Positions 1-11,830 are shown, counted from the first letter of the stretch. The stretch is 64,000 bases of DNA from Sphingomonas sp. ERG5 (GCF_000803065.1 NZ_JSXI01000024.1:248001-312000); one strand, 5' to 3'. The notes: a model not told the origin generated them from the letters alone. Numbers and translations are program-made.

Positions 1-1
1 C

Positions 2-793
2 GGCCAGCCGGCCAGCCTCGCGACATTGCGCGAGCAAGCGCGCGCGTCACCGGACAATGTCGAGACATGGCAAGCGCTTGGCGCGGCGGCCTTCGAGCAG
101 CAGCAATTCCCGGAAGCGGCAATCGCATATGAACGCGGCACGAAGATCGCGCCACAGCGCGCCGATCTGTGGTCGGCGCTGGGCGAAGCGCGCGTGATGG
201 GCAGCCCGACCGACCCGATGCCCGCCGCCGCCCTCTCCGCATTCGAAAAGGCGATCGCGATCGACGCGAAGGACCCGCGCAGCCGCTATTTCCTGGCGGT
301 GAAGCGCGACCTGTCGGGCGATCATCAGGGCGCGATCGACGACTGGCTGGCGCTGCTGCGCGATACGCCGCCTGGGGCATCATGGGAAAGCGACTTGCGC
401 CGCACCATCGCGCAGGTCGGCAAGATCAACGGCATCGATGTCGCCGGTCGCCTTGCCGCGATCAGCCCTGGCGATGCGCATGCCGGCCTGACACCGGGCG
501 CGGGCGCCGGCAGCGCGATGCCGGGACCGACAGCGGCCGAGATCCGCGCCGCCGCCGCCCTGCCGCCCAGCGAGCAGAATAATATGGCGCGCGGCATGGT
601 CGCCAGCCTGGAGGCCAAGCTGAAGGCCAATCCCGCCAATGTTGACGGCTGGATGATGCTGATGCGCAGCCGGATGACACTGGGCGAACCGGCCAGCGCC
701 ACGGCGGCACGCAAGGCGGCGATCGCGGCGAACCCGGGGGCCAAGGCACGGATCGAAAGCGAGGCGAGTGCACTGGGCGTACCGACGGGATGA
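2..793 (+). CDS. ccmI: C-type cytochrome biogenesis TPR protein, CcmI-like (5' partial)
   Basis: The reading frame is open to the left edge, so the start lies outside the window; a TTG at 26 is in frame but is probably not the start. The visible part (about 263 residues) has tetratricopeptide-type helices: one near the start (VETWQALGAAAFEQQQFPEA), one around DLWSALGEARV, and one near the end (VDGWMMLMRSRMTLGEPASA). The proline/glycine-rich linker before the last repeat is typical of the C-terminal periplasmic domain of CcmI/CycH, which presents apocytochrome c to the haem lyase. No other ccm gene is visible, so this would be the last gene of a ccm operon running in from the left. Another TPR protein is possible; the family call rests on repeat pattern and architecture. 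Confidence 0.72.
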   Translation, partial: GQPASLATLREQARASPDNVETWQALGAAAFEQQQFPEAAIAYERGTKIAPQRADLWSALGEARVMGSPTDPMPAAALSAFEKAIAIDAKDPRSRYFLAVKRDLSGDHQGAIDDWLALLRDTPPGASWESDLRRTIAQVGKINGIDVAGRLAAISPGDAHAGLTPGAGAGSAMPGPTAAEIRAAAALPPSEQNNMARGMVASLEAKLKANPANVDGWMMLMRSRMTLGEPASATAARKAAIAANPGAKARIESEASALGVPTG

Positions 794-1008
794 TTCCAGC
801 CTGCCCTGTCGCGGATGGCCCGCCTGCTGTGTTACGATGGCTCAGCCAGCGGGAAAGGATATGGCGTCGGCCAGCCACGCGAACCAATCACTCCGACCAT
901 ATCGGGTGTGCAGAAGCGACCGCGCCCGAAGCCGATCAGGATGGCGGTATCGCACCTCTTTCAGATATTGCTGACTGTCGGGCGCCGTCATCATATTCAA
1001 GGTCTCTC

Positions 1009-1296
1009 ATGGCAAGGAAGAAACAGTATCTGACGGCAACCCTACCGGACGGCTATGTCAAGACGATCGGCCCCACCGCGGTGGAATTCTCGCATTATTG
1101 GCGGATCGTCGCCCATCTCTCAAAAGGCGGAACCGAAGTGTTCTGGGGACATACCAAGTCGCTGGCCGAGGCGAAGAAAAAGCGGAATGCTGCGATCGAG
1201 GCGGTCGCCCGGCGCGGATGGACATCTTATGATTTCGATGTGGTCGAGCTGGTAAAGACATCCGAGCAGCCCGATCGGATGCTCAACGACTGCTGA
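1009..1296 (+). CDS. Small hypothetical protein, 95 residues
   Basis: I do not recognise this protein. The start is set at ATG 1009, preceded by AAGG six bases upstream; an in-frame start at 790 would add a low-complexity leader and overlap the previous gene, so it is less likely. The product is soluble and mixed-charge, opens with MARKKQYLTATLPDGYVKT, and has a lysine-rich helix (SLAEAKKKRNAAIEAVARRG) followed by an acidic strand. There is no signal peptide or membrane segment. It stands alone between the ccmI-like gene and a convergent citrate synthase-like gene. The good ribosome site and plausible composition suggest a real gene. Confidence 0.55.
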   Translation: MARKKQYLTATLPDGYVKTIGPTAVEFSHYWRIVAHLSKGGTEVFWGHTKSLAEAKKKRNAAIEAVARRGWTSYDFDVVELVKTSEQPDRMLNDC

Positions 1297-1375
1297 ACGC
1301 CGGCTCGACCCGGATTCCGTCCTGGCGCGCTGGTCAGCGCGTGTCGGGAAGCGGCAGGATCGGCGTGGGGTCCAT

Positions 1376-2500
1376 TCAGGCAATGCCCGGCACAGAACCG
1401 CTATAGGTCGCCCGCGGCCGGATGATGGTGCCGCCCGCATATTGCTCGATCGCATGCGCTGCCCAGCCGACGCTCCGTGCGACGGCAAAGAGCCGGAAGC
1501 CGGCATCGATGGGAAGCCCCGCTGTACGGATGACCGCGAGGAGACCGAAGTCGATGTTCGGCAACGCGCCCGTCATCTCGGCAGCCGCATCGCGCAGGAG
1601 CGTCAGCGCCGGATCGAGCGTGAGGTTCGCCAACAAGGCGGCACTGCGCGGGTCGCCGTGCGGATAAAGCGGATGGCCGAAACCGGGCAGTCCGTGCCCG
1701 GTCGCCAACCAGCGTGCGACCGCAGCCTCCGCACCGACATGTTCCGCCTCCGTCAACAATGCGGCAAGCGCAGCCCCTGCCCCGCCATGCTTCGGTCCGG
1801 ACAAGGTGCACAGGCCGGCCAGCAGGGCGGCGGGAACCGACGCGCCGGTCGAGGCGGCAACACGGACGGCAAAGGTCGATGGATTGAGTTCGTGATCGGC
1901 AAGCAGCACCAGCGCGCGGCGGATCAGATCCTCACCCGCGCGATCCACTGACCACCCGCCTGCCAACCGGCGATGGATCGGCGCGTCGCCATGACCGCCC
2001 ACGGCACCGGTAAGGACGGCAACCGCCGATCCGGCATCCAGTGCCAGCTTTGCGCGCGGACGTCCGATGATCGAACGCCCGCCAGCGACTTCACCGGCAA
2101 GCGCGACGAATGGGTCGCCGGCCATGCCCGAGTGGGGAAAAGCGACGCCGCCGGGCTGTTCCCAGAGCAGTGCCGCCATCTCTTCCAGCGTTGCCGATTC
2201 CGCCAGCGAGACAACATCCTGTCCGCGAAAGATCAATCGGCCATGAATCACCGTGGAGATTGACGTCTCGATCACGGGTTCCCCCCAAGCGATCGCGCTG
2301 GCGGCGATCGCGGCGGGACGGCGCCCTCGTGCGCGGCGCTGCGTCAGCTGCAGAATATCCTCGGCGCGATACAGGCTCTTGCGTGGATCTCCGGCATCTG
2401 GGCGGCGTTCGACCAGACCGCGGCTGACATAAGCGTAAAGAGTTTGCGCCCGGACTCCGAGCCGGTTCAATGCCTCGTCGCGGGCCAGCCATTCCTGCAT
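1376..2500 (-). CDS. Citrate synthase family protein with N-terminal helix-turn-helix
   Basis: This 374-residue protein starts with a MerR-like DNA-binding segment (residues about 1-55: ARDEALNRLGVRAQTLYAYV, then YRAEDILQL). A shortened citrate synthase fold follows. Citrate synthase signatures are visible: HELNPSTFAVRVAAST, then GPKHGGAGAAL, then GFGHPLYPHGDPRS, then a degenerate NIDFGLLAV where active enzymes have an N-V-D-F-Y/E stretch with the catalytic Asp. The family condenses acetyl-CoA or propionyl-CoA with oxaloacetate, but the HTH fusion suggests a sensory or regulatory role or a regulated side enzyme. It is divergent from a second citrate synthase-like gene at 2581, with an 80-base gap carrying TTGAT repeats. 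The product is recognised as a family; its substrate is not known. Confidence 0.82.
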   Translation of the reverse strand: MQEWLARDEALNRLGVRAQTLYAYVSRGLVERRPDAGDPRKSLYRAEDILQLTQRRARGRRPAAIAASAIAWGEPVIETSISTVIHGRLIFRGQDVVSLAESATLEEMAALLWEQPGGVAFPHSGMAGDPFVALAGEVAGGRSIIGRPRAKLALDAGSAVAVLTGAVGGHGDAPIHRRLAGGWSVDRAGEDLIRRALVLLADHELNPSTFAVRVAASTGASVPAALLAGLCTLSGPKHGGAGAALAALLTEAEHVGAEAAVARWLATGHGLPGFGHPLYPHGDPRSAALLANLTLDPALTLLRDAAAEMTGALPNIDFGLLAVIRTAGLPIDAGFRLFAVARSVGWAAHAIEQYAGGTIIRPRATYSGSVPGIA

Positions 2501-2529
2501 GATTGATTCACTTGATCAAGATTGATTGA
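2499..2529. promoter_or_regulatory. Candidate operator between divergent citrate synthase-like genes
   Basis: The 80-base divergent gap contains a perfect 10-bp palindrome CTTGATCAAG (2511-2520) and three TTGAT words at 2503, 2512 and 2522, about one helical turn apart. The flanking gene at 2500 encodes a MerR-like HTH, so autoregulation through this site is a reasonable inference. No core promoter can be assigned with confidence. Confidence 0.4.
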
Positions 2530-2580
2530 AGCCCGGGATGCCATCATTTTCCCGGCCAGAGATCAAGAAGGAACTGGCAG

Positions 2581-3675
2581 ATGAAAAACAAGCTGGTGAG
2601 CAGCGGGCTGGAAGACGTGGTCGCGGCGGAAACCATATTGTCGGATGTGGACGGCATCGGAGGACGCTTGATCATCCGCGGCTTCCCGCTCGATGCACTG
2701 GCGGGCAGGAAGCGCTTCGAGGATGTCGTCCATCTGTTGTTCGATGGCTTTTTCGAGCCACTGCCCGAGCCGGCGCGCTTTGCCGCGATGCTGGGTGAGG
2801 CAAGGCTGGAAGCGTATCGGATCATTGCCCCCTTCCTTGACCGCCTTGCCGAACGGCCGGTCTATGACGCGATGCGGATCGGGGTGGCATACATGCCTGA
2901 TGGGGCAGGCCTCGCCGACGCGCTGCGCCTGATCGCCGCACCGGCAGTTCTGCTTCCCGCGCTGATCCGGCGGGCGGCGGGCTTGACGCCAATCGCACCC
3001 GCCCCCTTGCGTGGTCATGCGGAGGATATTCTGCGGATGCTCGGCCGTTCGAAGGGAGCCGCCGCGCTGGACGCTTATCTGGTGACGGTTTGCGACCATG
3101 GCCTGAACGCTTCGACATTTGCGGCGCGAGTCGTCGCCTCGACTCAGGCAGGCCTGACGTCCGCCGTGCTGGCGGGCCTCGGCGCGCTCAAGGGACCATT
3201 GCACGGCGGCGCACCGGGTCCGGTGATCGAGATGCTCGACGCGATTGCCGAAGCGGGACCCGATGCGGATCATGCCCGCCGATGGTTGACCCGCGCCGTG
3301 GCGGACGGTCAGCGCCTGATGGGGTTCGGGCATCGCATCTATCGCACCCGCGATCCACGTGCCGACGCGTTGAAGGCCGCGCTGCGCGATCTCGACCGGA
3401 ATGCCGGGCGGCTGATCCAGGCCGAGGCGGTCGAACGCATCGCGCTTGAGGTTTTGCGCGCGCACAAGCCGGATCGGGTGCTGGAAACCAATGTCGAATT
3501 CTACACCGCATTGCTGCTGGAAGCGGTCGGCTTTCCGACCGACGCCTTTACCGGCGTGTTCGCCATGGGGCGCGTCGCCGGGTGGATCGCCCATGCGCGT
3601 GAGCAAGCGATGACTGGCCGGCTGATCCGCCCGCAATCCCGCTACATCGCACCATCCGGCGAACTGGCCGCCTGA
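2581..3675 (+). CDS. Citrate synthase/methylcitrate synthase family protein
   Basis: A 364-residue citrate synthase-fold protein without the HTH of its divergent neighbour. Family motifs are present: HGLNASTFAARVVAST, then GPLHGGAPGPVIEML, then GFGHRIYRTRDPRADALKAA, and a C-terminal LETNVEFYTALLLEAVGFP that retains the N-V-E-F-Y-T form. These cover the oxaloacetate/acetyl-CoA histidines and the C-terminal acidic catalytic region, so this member looks more likely to be catalytically competent than the paralogue at 1376-2500. It is shorter than standard GltA (about 430 residues), so it is probably not the main TCA enzyme; methylcitrate synthase or a specialised condensing enzyme is possible. 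The ATG at 2581 follows a GGAACTGGCAG stretch acting as a modest ribosome site. Confidence 0.82.
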   Translation: MKNKLVSSGLEDVVAAETILSDVDGIGGRLIIRGFPLDALAGRKRFEDVVHLLFDGFFEPLPEPARFAAMLGEARLEAYRIIAPFLDRLAERPVYDAMRIGVAYMPDGAGLADALRLIAAPAVLLPALIRRAAGLTPIAPAPLRGHAEDILRMLGRSKGAAALDAYLVTVCDHGLNASTFAARVVASTQAGLTSAVLAGLGALKGPLHGGAPGPVIEMLDAIAEAGPDADHARRWLTRAVADGQRLMGFGHRIYRTRDPRADALKAALRDLDRNAGRLIQAEAVERIALEVLRAHKPDRVLETNVEFYTALLLEAVGFPTDAFTGVFAMGRVAGWIAHAREQAMTGRLIRPQSRYIAPSGELAA

Positions 3676-3842
3676 GCGCTCGCGCGCTTGAAAGGCGCGG
3701 ATATCGCAGCGGTTGGGGTTCCGACCGTTCCGCGCAGCACCATTTCCCTGCATGTGATGCCGGCCACCACTGGAATATGCCGGGAAGCGATTGCGCAGGA
3801 CGCGGCGGCGCGCGACAAGCGCGTCACATATAGGAGATTCCG

Positions 3843-5654
3843 ATGCGTTCAGCCGTTGCCTTGCTCTTGCTACCGATCGTCCCGCTCATCCAGGCAAGCG
3901 CTCCCGCGCCGGCCCCGGTGGCGCAAGCGGCCACGCAGGATAAGGCCTTGCTCGAGTTCCTGGACAAGGCATTCGATGAACAGACCAGCCTGAGCCCGGA
4001 AACCCAGACGCAGCTCGGATTCAAGACCAGCTATGATCGGCTGGACGATTATACCGACGCCGCGGCGATACGCGCGCGCGATCTGGCCGAGCGGCAACTC
4101 AAGGAAATGCATGCCCGGTTCCGGCCCGATCAGCTGGGGCAGAGTGCGCGCGTAAGTTATCGTCTGTTCGAATATGAAGTGACGCGCGGTCGTGAATCAT
4201 TCCAGTTCCGCAAACTGCGCTTTCCGGTCTCCACCAATGGCAGCCCGGCGGGCGAAATTCCGGTCCTGCTGATCAACAATCACAAGGTCGACACGGTTGA
4301 GGACGCCCAAGCCTATATCGCGCGCCTGCGCGACACCGAACGCGTCATGCGGGAAACCGCCGCGCTGATGCGGGAGCAGGCGGCGGCGGGAATCATACCC
4401 AACAAGGTCAATTTCGCGCCGGCCCGCGCCGACGCGCGCAAGATCATCGCCGGCGCGCCGTTCGACAATGGCCCGGATTCGACGCTGATGGCCGACTTCA
4501 GCAAGAAAGTGGCCGCGCTGAACGCACCGGCGGCGACCAGGGAAAAATTGCTGAGCGACGCGCGCGCGGCGCTGGCCGGTCCGTTCCGGCGTGGCTATGA
4601 CCTGCTGGGCGCGGCGCTGGATGAAATCGAGCCCAAGTCCAAGGGCAATTTCGGGGCCTGGAGCTTGCCGGACGGGGCGGCCTATTATGCCGACCGGCTG
4701 AAAAGCTCGACCACCACCAACCTGACCGCCGACGAGATCCACCAGCTGGGTCTCAGGCAAGTCGCCGCGATCCGCCAGGAAATGGAAGCGATCAAGCAGG
4801 AGGTTGGCTTCAAGGGGACGCTGGAGCAGTTCTTCGACCATATCCGGACCGACCCCCAGTTCAAATATCCGAACACCGAAGCCGGCCGTGAGGAGTATCT
4901 TCGCGACGCACGCGGGGTGATCGCGTCAGTGATGGCGGTGGCGCCGCGTTACTTCCACACGCTGCCCAAGGCGCCGCTGGAAGTACGCGCCGTGGAAAAA
5001 TGGCGCGAAGGGACCGCGCCGACGGCATTCTACAATCCGCCCTCGGCCGACGGATCCCGGCCCGGCATCTATTATGTCAATCTGGTCGACATGAACCAGA
5101 CGCAAAAGGTGCAGGTGGCCGGCATCGCCGCGCATGAAGGTGCGCCGGGGCACCATTTTCAGATCGCGCGGCAGCAGGAGCTGACCGGCATCCCCAAGTT
5201 CCGCAAATTCGGCGGCTATGGCGCTTACACCGAGGGTTGGGGGCTCTATTCGGAGCGCCTTGCCAATGAGATGGGCGTGTACAAGGACCCTTATGCCCGA
5301 CTGGGCATGTTGTCGCTCCAGGTGTGGCGGGCGATCCGACTGGTGCTCGACACGGGCATCCATTCCAAGCGCTGGACGCGCGAACAGGCGATCGCCTATT
5401 TCAAATCGAACAGTTCGATATCGGAGAAGGATATCGAGCGCGAGGTGGATCGCTATTTCAACTGGCCGGGCCAGGCGACCAGCTACATGGTAGGGCAACT
5501 CAAGATCGCCGAATTGCGGGCACGGGCCGAGAAGGAATTGGGGCCCCGCTTCGACATCCGGGACTTTCATGAGGCGGTGCTGAGCCAGGGCGCGCTGCCG
5601 CTTGACGTGCTCGAGGAGCAGGTTGACCGCTACATCGCGGCACATCGTCAATAA
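3843..5654 (+). CDS. DUF885 family exported protein, metallopeptidase-like
   Basis: A 603-residue protein with a signal peptide (MRSAVALLLLPIVPLIQASA) and ribosome site AGGAG six bases before ATG 3843. The family hallmark is an H-E-x-x-x-G-H-H motif, seen as AAHEGAPGHHFQIARQQE around residue 436, followed by TEGWGLYSERLANEMG (second acidic cluster). Both are the zinc-site signatures of DUF885, a probable periplasmic carboxypeptidase/dipeptidase-like family. Length is standard for the family. It stands alone, with its own promoter region of about 165 bases after the citrate synthase-like gene. The exact substrate is unknown; peptides are an inference from fold similarity to thermolysin-like and M32/M2 peptidases. 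Confidence 0.88.
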   Translation: MRSAVALLLLPIVPLIQASAPAPAPVAQAATQDKALLEFLDKAFDEQTSLSPETQTQLGFKTSYDRLDDYTDAAAIRARDLAERQLKEMHARFRPDQLGQSARVSYRLFEYEVTRGRESFQFRKLRFPVSTNGSPAGEIPVLLINNHKVDTVEDAQAYIARLRDTERVMRETAALMREQAAAGIIPNKVNFAPARADARKIIAGAPFDNGPDSTLMADFSKKVAALNAPAATREKLLSDARAALAGPFRRGYDLLGAALDEIEPKSKGNFGAWSLPDGAAYYADRLKSSTTTNLTADEIHQLGLRQVAAIRQEMEAIKQEVGFKGTLEQFFDHIRTDPQFKYPNTEAGREEYLRDARGVIASVMAVAPRYFHTLPKAPLEVRAVEKWREGTAPTAFYNPPSADGSRPGIYYVNLVDMNQTQKVQVAGIAAHEGAPGHHFQIARQQELTGIPKFRKFGGYGAYTEGWGLYSERLANEMGVYKDPYARLGMLSLQVWRAIRLVLDTGIHSKRWTREQAIAYFKSNSSISEKDIEREVDRYFNWPGQATSYMVGQLKIAELRARAEKELGPRFDIRDFHEAVLSQGALPLDVLEEQVDRYIAAHRQ

Positions 5655-5744
5655 TTGCCGCGGGATTGACCGGTTGCCGCCGCGCCAGATGATGGTGCGG
5701 CGGCGACTGGCCTTCCGACGGGGTTGGTCAATCCGCAAATACCA

Positions 5745-7991
5745 TTATTTCTCGGTCGCCTCGAACACCCCGTCCCAATCGCCGATCGGCGGGCTGGCCC
5801 GAAATCGCTCGATCCTGTCGCGCATCAATGCATAATGCTTCGCCATCCCATGGCTGGCCGCTGCCTCTTTTCCCGCGTCCAGCAAGGCTTGTGCCGCCAC
5901 CCAATCCTGCGCCCAATAGGAGTCGAGCATCCGTGCATGCCGTTCGGCAAACGCCCGATAGTCGGGCCGCGCCGCCAATGTCTCGTCACCCAGCAGCGCA
6001 GACACCGTCTCCGGCGCGTCGCGCCCGACCACCCGCACCCGATCCAGCGTCACGATCGCGAACCCGGGCAAATGCCGCGCCAGCGCCGCGCCCATCGCGA
6101 TGCGCACGCCATAATATTTGGTCAGCCCCTCGATCCGCGACGCCAGGTTTACCGTGTCGCCGATCAATGAATAGGACAGGCGCTGCGCCGATCCCATATT
6201 GCCGACACAGCAGGGCCCCGCATTGAGGCCGATGCCGATATTGACCTCGCCCGGCCAGGGTTCGGTTCCTTGCGCGGGCATGTCGATATTGAGCTGTTCG
6301 AGCCGCGCGACCATCGCCAGCGCACCGCGCGCTGCATTGGCATATTGATCGGGATCGTCGAGCGGCGCGTTCCAGAAAGCGAGAATCGCGTCGCCGATGA
6401 ACTTGTCGATCGTCGCCTTGCGGTCGAGCAATATGTCGCACATCGGCGTCAGGAACGCGATCAGGAAGCGGATGATCTGCTTTGGGCTGAGCGTCTCCGA
6501 AATGCGCGAAAAGCTGCGGATGTCGCAGAACAGCACGGTCATCTCGCGTTCTTCCCCGCCCAGCTCGAGCTGGCCGGGGTCATCGACGATGCGCTTGACC
6601 AGGGTCGGCGAAAGATAACGGTCGAACGCGTGATGGATATAGGCGCGCTCCCGCTCCTCGCGATAATAGGTGAAGCCCGTGCTGCAGATATAGACCAGGA
6701 CCAGCGCCAGCACCGGATAAGTCGGGTCGAGCAGGTAATGCTGGCGCGAATAGGCGAACCAGCTGCCCGCCAGCATGCCCCCGACCAGCGCCAGCCCGAG
6801 GATCGCGCCCCGCGTCGCGCCAAGCCGCGGCAGCGACAGCGCCATCAGCAAGCCGAAGACGAGCAGCAAAGCGCGCTCCAGCCCCAGCGCCCAGTCGGGC
6901 CGGACGACGAACTTGCCGAGAATCATCTGCTCGACCGCCTGGGCATGGACCATCACGCCCAGGTCCCGGTCCTGCATTGGCGTCGACACCAGGTCGCGCA
7001 GCCCGACCGCACCCGCCCCGACGAACACGATCCGGCCCGAAAACTCTTTTTCCATCTCCGCCGGCGACAGGGCGTCGGTGAGGATCTTCCATGCCGGCAC
7101 CACACGCTCGGGACGCGACTGGGTGTAATGCATCCATAATTCACCAGCGGGGGTGGTCGGCACTTCGAACGCGCCGATCTTGAGCGAGACGATTTCCGCC
7201 CCCGACCCGCCAAGCTCGCCGCTGGCGTCGCTCGACTTGACGATCACTGACCCCGCGCCCTGTGCGGTCCGCAACGCCTCGACCGCCAGCGAGGGAAGCA
7301 ATTGCCCATTCTGCGCTGCGATCAGCGGCGCCTTGCGCAGGATGCCGTCGCTGTCGCCGGTCAGGCTGACGAAACCCAGGCCCCGGGCGGCGGTCCGCAG
7401 CGGGGCCAGCGGCTGGAGCGCATTGGTGTAGCGCGTGACTCCCGCATCGGGGGACGATCCGGCGACCGCCATTCCCGCCTTGGGCTCGACCGTTGGCCCC
7501 TTGCCGCTGCGAGTCAGGAAATAACCGAGCGTGACCGGCGACCGGCCAATGGCTTCGGCAAATGCGGCGTCATTGTCGGGCAGCGACCGCAATGCCGCGA
7601 GAACCGCCGGCGCGCCATGCTCGCGCTGCAACCGTTCGGCGAGCCGCGTCGGCGAGGTCCGGTCAGGTTCGGAAAAGACGATGTCGAAGGCGATCGCCGA
7701 AGCCCCCGCATCGGTCAGCCGCTGTGTGAGTTTCGCGACATCGGTGCGCGGCCAGGGCCATTGCCCGAGCCGCCGGACCGTCTCGTCATCGATATCGACG
7801 ATCCGGACCGGCGCGTCCTCATAGGCCCGCGGCGCGGCACGTTGATAGCTGTCGAACAACAGCAAACCGACCCGGTCGAGCGGGGCAAAACCGATGAATT
7901 GCAACAGCGCGATGATCAGCAGCGCCGCCAGGCCAGGCAGCACCAGCACGCCCTTGCCGCGCAACAGTTTCCGCAAGGACATGCCCGCCAT
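5745..7991 (-). CDS. CHASE2 domain adenylate/guanylate cyclase
   Basis: A 748-residue membrane signalling enzyme. An N-terminal transmembrane helix (VLVLPGLAALLIIALLQFIG) is followed by a long extracytoplasmic CHASE2 sensor (about residues 45-335; DIDDETVRRLGQWPWPRTDV is typical). Then come three closely spaced membrane helices (about 355-440) and a class III cyclase domain (about 480-660). Catalytic-domain motifs are FCDIRSFSRI (metal Asp), KFIGDAILAFWNAP (second metal Asp, substrate Lys) and SLIGDTVNLASRIEGL. The product should be cyclic AMP or GMP made in response to an external signal. A downstream start at 7982 (MSLRK) is equally possible. It is divergent from the lipoprotein gene at 8210. 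Confidence 0.93.
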   Translation of the reverse strand: MAGMSLRKLLRGKGVLVLPGLAALLIIALLQFIGFAPLDRVGLLLFDSYQRAAPRAYEDAPVRIVDIDDETVRRLGQWPWPRTDVAKLTQRLTDAGASAIAFDIVFSEPDRTSPTRLAERLQREHGAPAVLAALRSLPDNDAAFAEAIGRSPVTLGYFLTRSGKGPTVEPKAGMAVAGSSPDAGVTRYTNALQPLAPLRTAARGLGFVSLTGDSDGILRKAPLIAAQNGQLLPSLAVEALRTAQGAGSVIVKSSDASGELGGSGAEIVSLKIGAFEVPTTPAGELWMHYTQSRPERVVPAWKILTDALSPAEMEKEFSGRIVFVGAGAVGLRDLVSTPMQDRDLGVMVHAQAVEQMILGKFVVRPDWALGLERALLLVFGLLMALSLPRLGATRGAILGLALVGGMLAGSWFAYSRQHYLLDPTYPVLALVLVYICSTGFTYYREERERAYIHHAFDRYLSPTLVKRIVDDPGQLELGGEEREMTVLFCDIRSFSRISETLSPKQIIRFLIAFLTPMCDILLDRKATIDKFIGDAILAFWNAPLDDPDQYANAARGALAMVARLEQLNIDMPAQGTEPWPGEVNIGIGLNAGPCCVGNMGSAQRLSYSLIGDTVNLASRIEGLTKYYGVRIAMGAALARHLPGFAIVTLDRVRVVGRDAPETVSALLGDETLAARPDYRAFAERHARMLDSYWAQDWVAAQALLDAGKEAAASHGMAKHYALMRDRIERFRASPPIGDWDGVFEATEK

Positions 7992-8105
7992 TCCGCCCCG
8001 TCACCATTTCGTCGCATTTCCGACGATTTGGGTACCCTAACACAGAGAATAACGCTTGCGAAACGACCCCGTTAAGCCGTTAGTCAGGTCCGGGAAAACA
8101 AAGTG

Positions 8106-8142
8106 AAGCCGTAAAAATCCTCACCGGAAACTTACGGCTTTT
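8106..8142 (+). other. Stem-loop in the leader of the lipoprotein gene
   Basis: A perfect 9-bp inverted repeat (AAGCCGTAA at 8106-8114, TTACGGCTT at 8132-8140) with a 17-base loop is followed by TT. It lies in the divergent gap between the cyclase and the lipoprotein gene and would sit in the leader of the latter. It could be an attenuator or an operator; no function can be read from sequence alone. Confidence 0.35.
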
Positions 8143-8209
8143 GGATCGTTCCACCGTTAACGGCATATGCGGCTCGTTCAATCGCATCTTGCCGTATTGG
8201 AGAAATCGA

Positions 8210-8791
8210 ATGTCTGCCTCCCCGCTCCGCCGTCGCCTCGCCACCGCCGCCCTTGCTTCCGCCCTGCTGGCTGTTGCCGGCTGTGCGACTGAATCCACCT
8301 ATCGACCCGCCACCGGGTCGGGCTTTTCCCGCCAGGGTTATAGCGACCGCCAGGTCGAGCCGAACCGTTATCTCATCAGCTTTTCGGGCAATAGCTATAC
8401 CTCGCGCGACACGGTCGAGCGCTACTTGCTGTTCCGCGCCGCCGAGTTGACGGTGCAGAGCGGCAATGACTATTTCATCCTGACGGAGCGCGATGTCGAT
8501 CGCCAGTCGCGCACTTATACCACGCCATCGTTCGGCGGCGGTTTCGGTGCTTATGGCGGCTGGGGCCCAAGCTGGCGCTATTTCGGCCGGGGCTATGGCT
8601 GGCGCAGCTGGAGCCCGTTCTGGGGCGACCCCTTCTTCGACCGCGACATCGACGTGCGCACGATCGACCGGTTCGAGGCAACCGCCGAGATCATCACCGG
8701 CAAGGGCCCCAAGCCGCGCGACAATGTCCGCGCCTTCGATGCCCGCGCCGTGATGGACTCGATCGGGCCGAGCGTCGTTACGCCGAAATAA
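8210..8791 (+). CDS. CC0125/CC1285-family lipoprotein
   Basis: A 193-residue lipoprotein. The start is ATG 8210, preceded by GGAGAAATCGA; an in-frame ATG at 8141 would add 23 residues before the signal peptide and is less likely. The signal peptide ends in a lipobox, LLAVAGC, with the lipidated Cys at about residue 24. The mature part has the family motif NRYLISFSGNSYTSRDTVER followed by YLLFRAAELTVQSGNDYF. A glycine/tryptophan/phenylalanine-rich stretch (FGGGFGAYGGWGPSW) follows. The family is widespread in alphaproteobacteria and its function is unknown; it should sit in the cell envelope. A strong terminator follows at 8805. Confidence 0.85.
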   Translation: MSASPLRRRLATAALASALLAVAGCATESTYRPATGSGFSRQGYSDRQVEPNRYLISFSGNSYTSRDTVERYLLFRAAELTVQSGNDYFILTERDVDRQSRTYTTPSFGGGFGAYGGWGPSWRYFGRGYGWRSWSPFWGDPFFDRDIDVRTIDRFEATAEIITGKGPKPRDNVRAFDARAVMDSIGPSVVTPK

Positions 8792-8804
8792 GCGCCGATC
8801 GTAC

Positions 8805-8844
8805 AAAAAGGGCCGCGCCGACCGAGGTTGGCGTGGCCCTTTTT
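8805..8844. terminator. Bidirectional rho-independent terminator
   Basis: A hairpin with a 15-base stem (AAAAAGGGCCGCGCC paired with GGCGTGGCCCTTTTT, one G-T pair) and a 10-base loop. It has A and T tracts on both sides, so it can end the lipoprotein transcript on the plus strand and the secA transcript on the minus strand. Confidence 0.85.
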
Positions 8845-8881
8845 CGTGTCCGGTAAACGGGCGTGAGGCACTTTCCCCTCC

Positions 8882-8970
8882 CCGTTCGTGCTGAGCTTGT
8901 CGAATCACCGCTTTCTCATTCTCTATCGTCGAGAAGAAGAACGGCCCTTCGACAGGCTCAGGGCGAACGG
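8882..8970. repeat. Sphingomonad-type dispersed inverted repeat
   Basis: Two arms of about 23 bases (CGTTCGTGCTGAGCTTGTCG within 8882-8904; CGACAGGCTCAGGGCGAACG within 8947-8970) form an imperfect inverted repeat around about 42 bases. The word pair resembles repeats that occur many times between genes in Sphingomonas and relatives. It lies downstream of both flanking genes, which is where such elements usually sit. Confidence 0.65.
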
Positions 8971-8996
8971 CTTTTCGGGGAGCGGCAGAGCCGTCC

Positions 8997-11732
<2,736 letters not shown>

Positions 11733-11830
11733 AGGGAATTCCTGTAAGTCTGGAGATACCGCGGCGGGGCGCACCCCTGCCGTCGAAATGGAGAATGATG
11801 AGATACGGCGCGATCAGGCGCCGACGCGTC

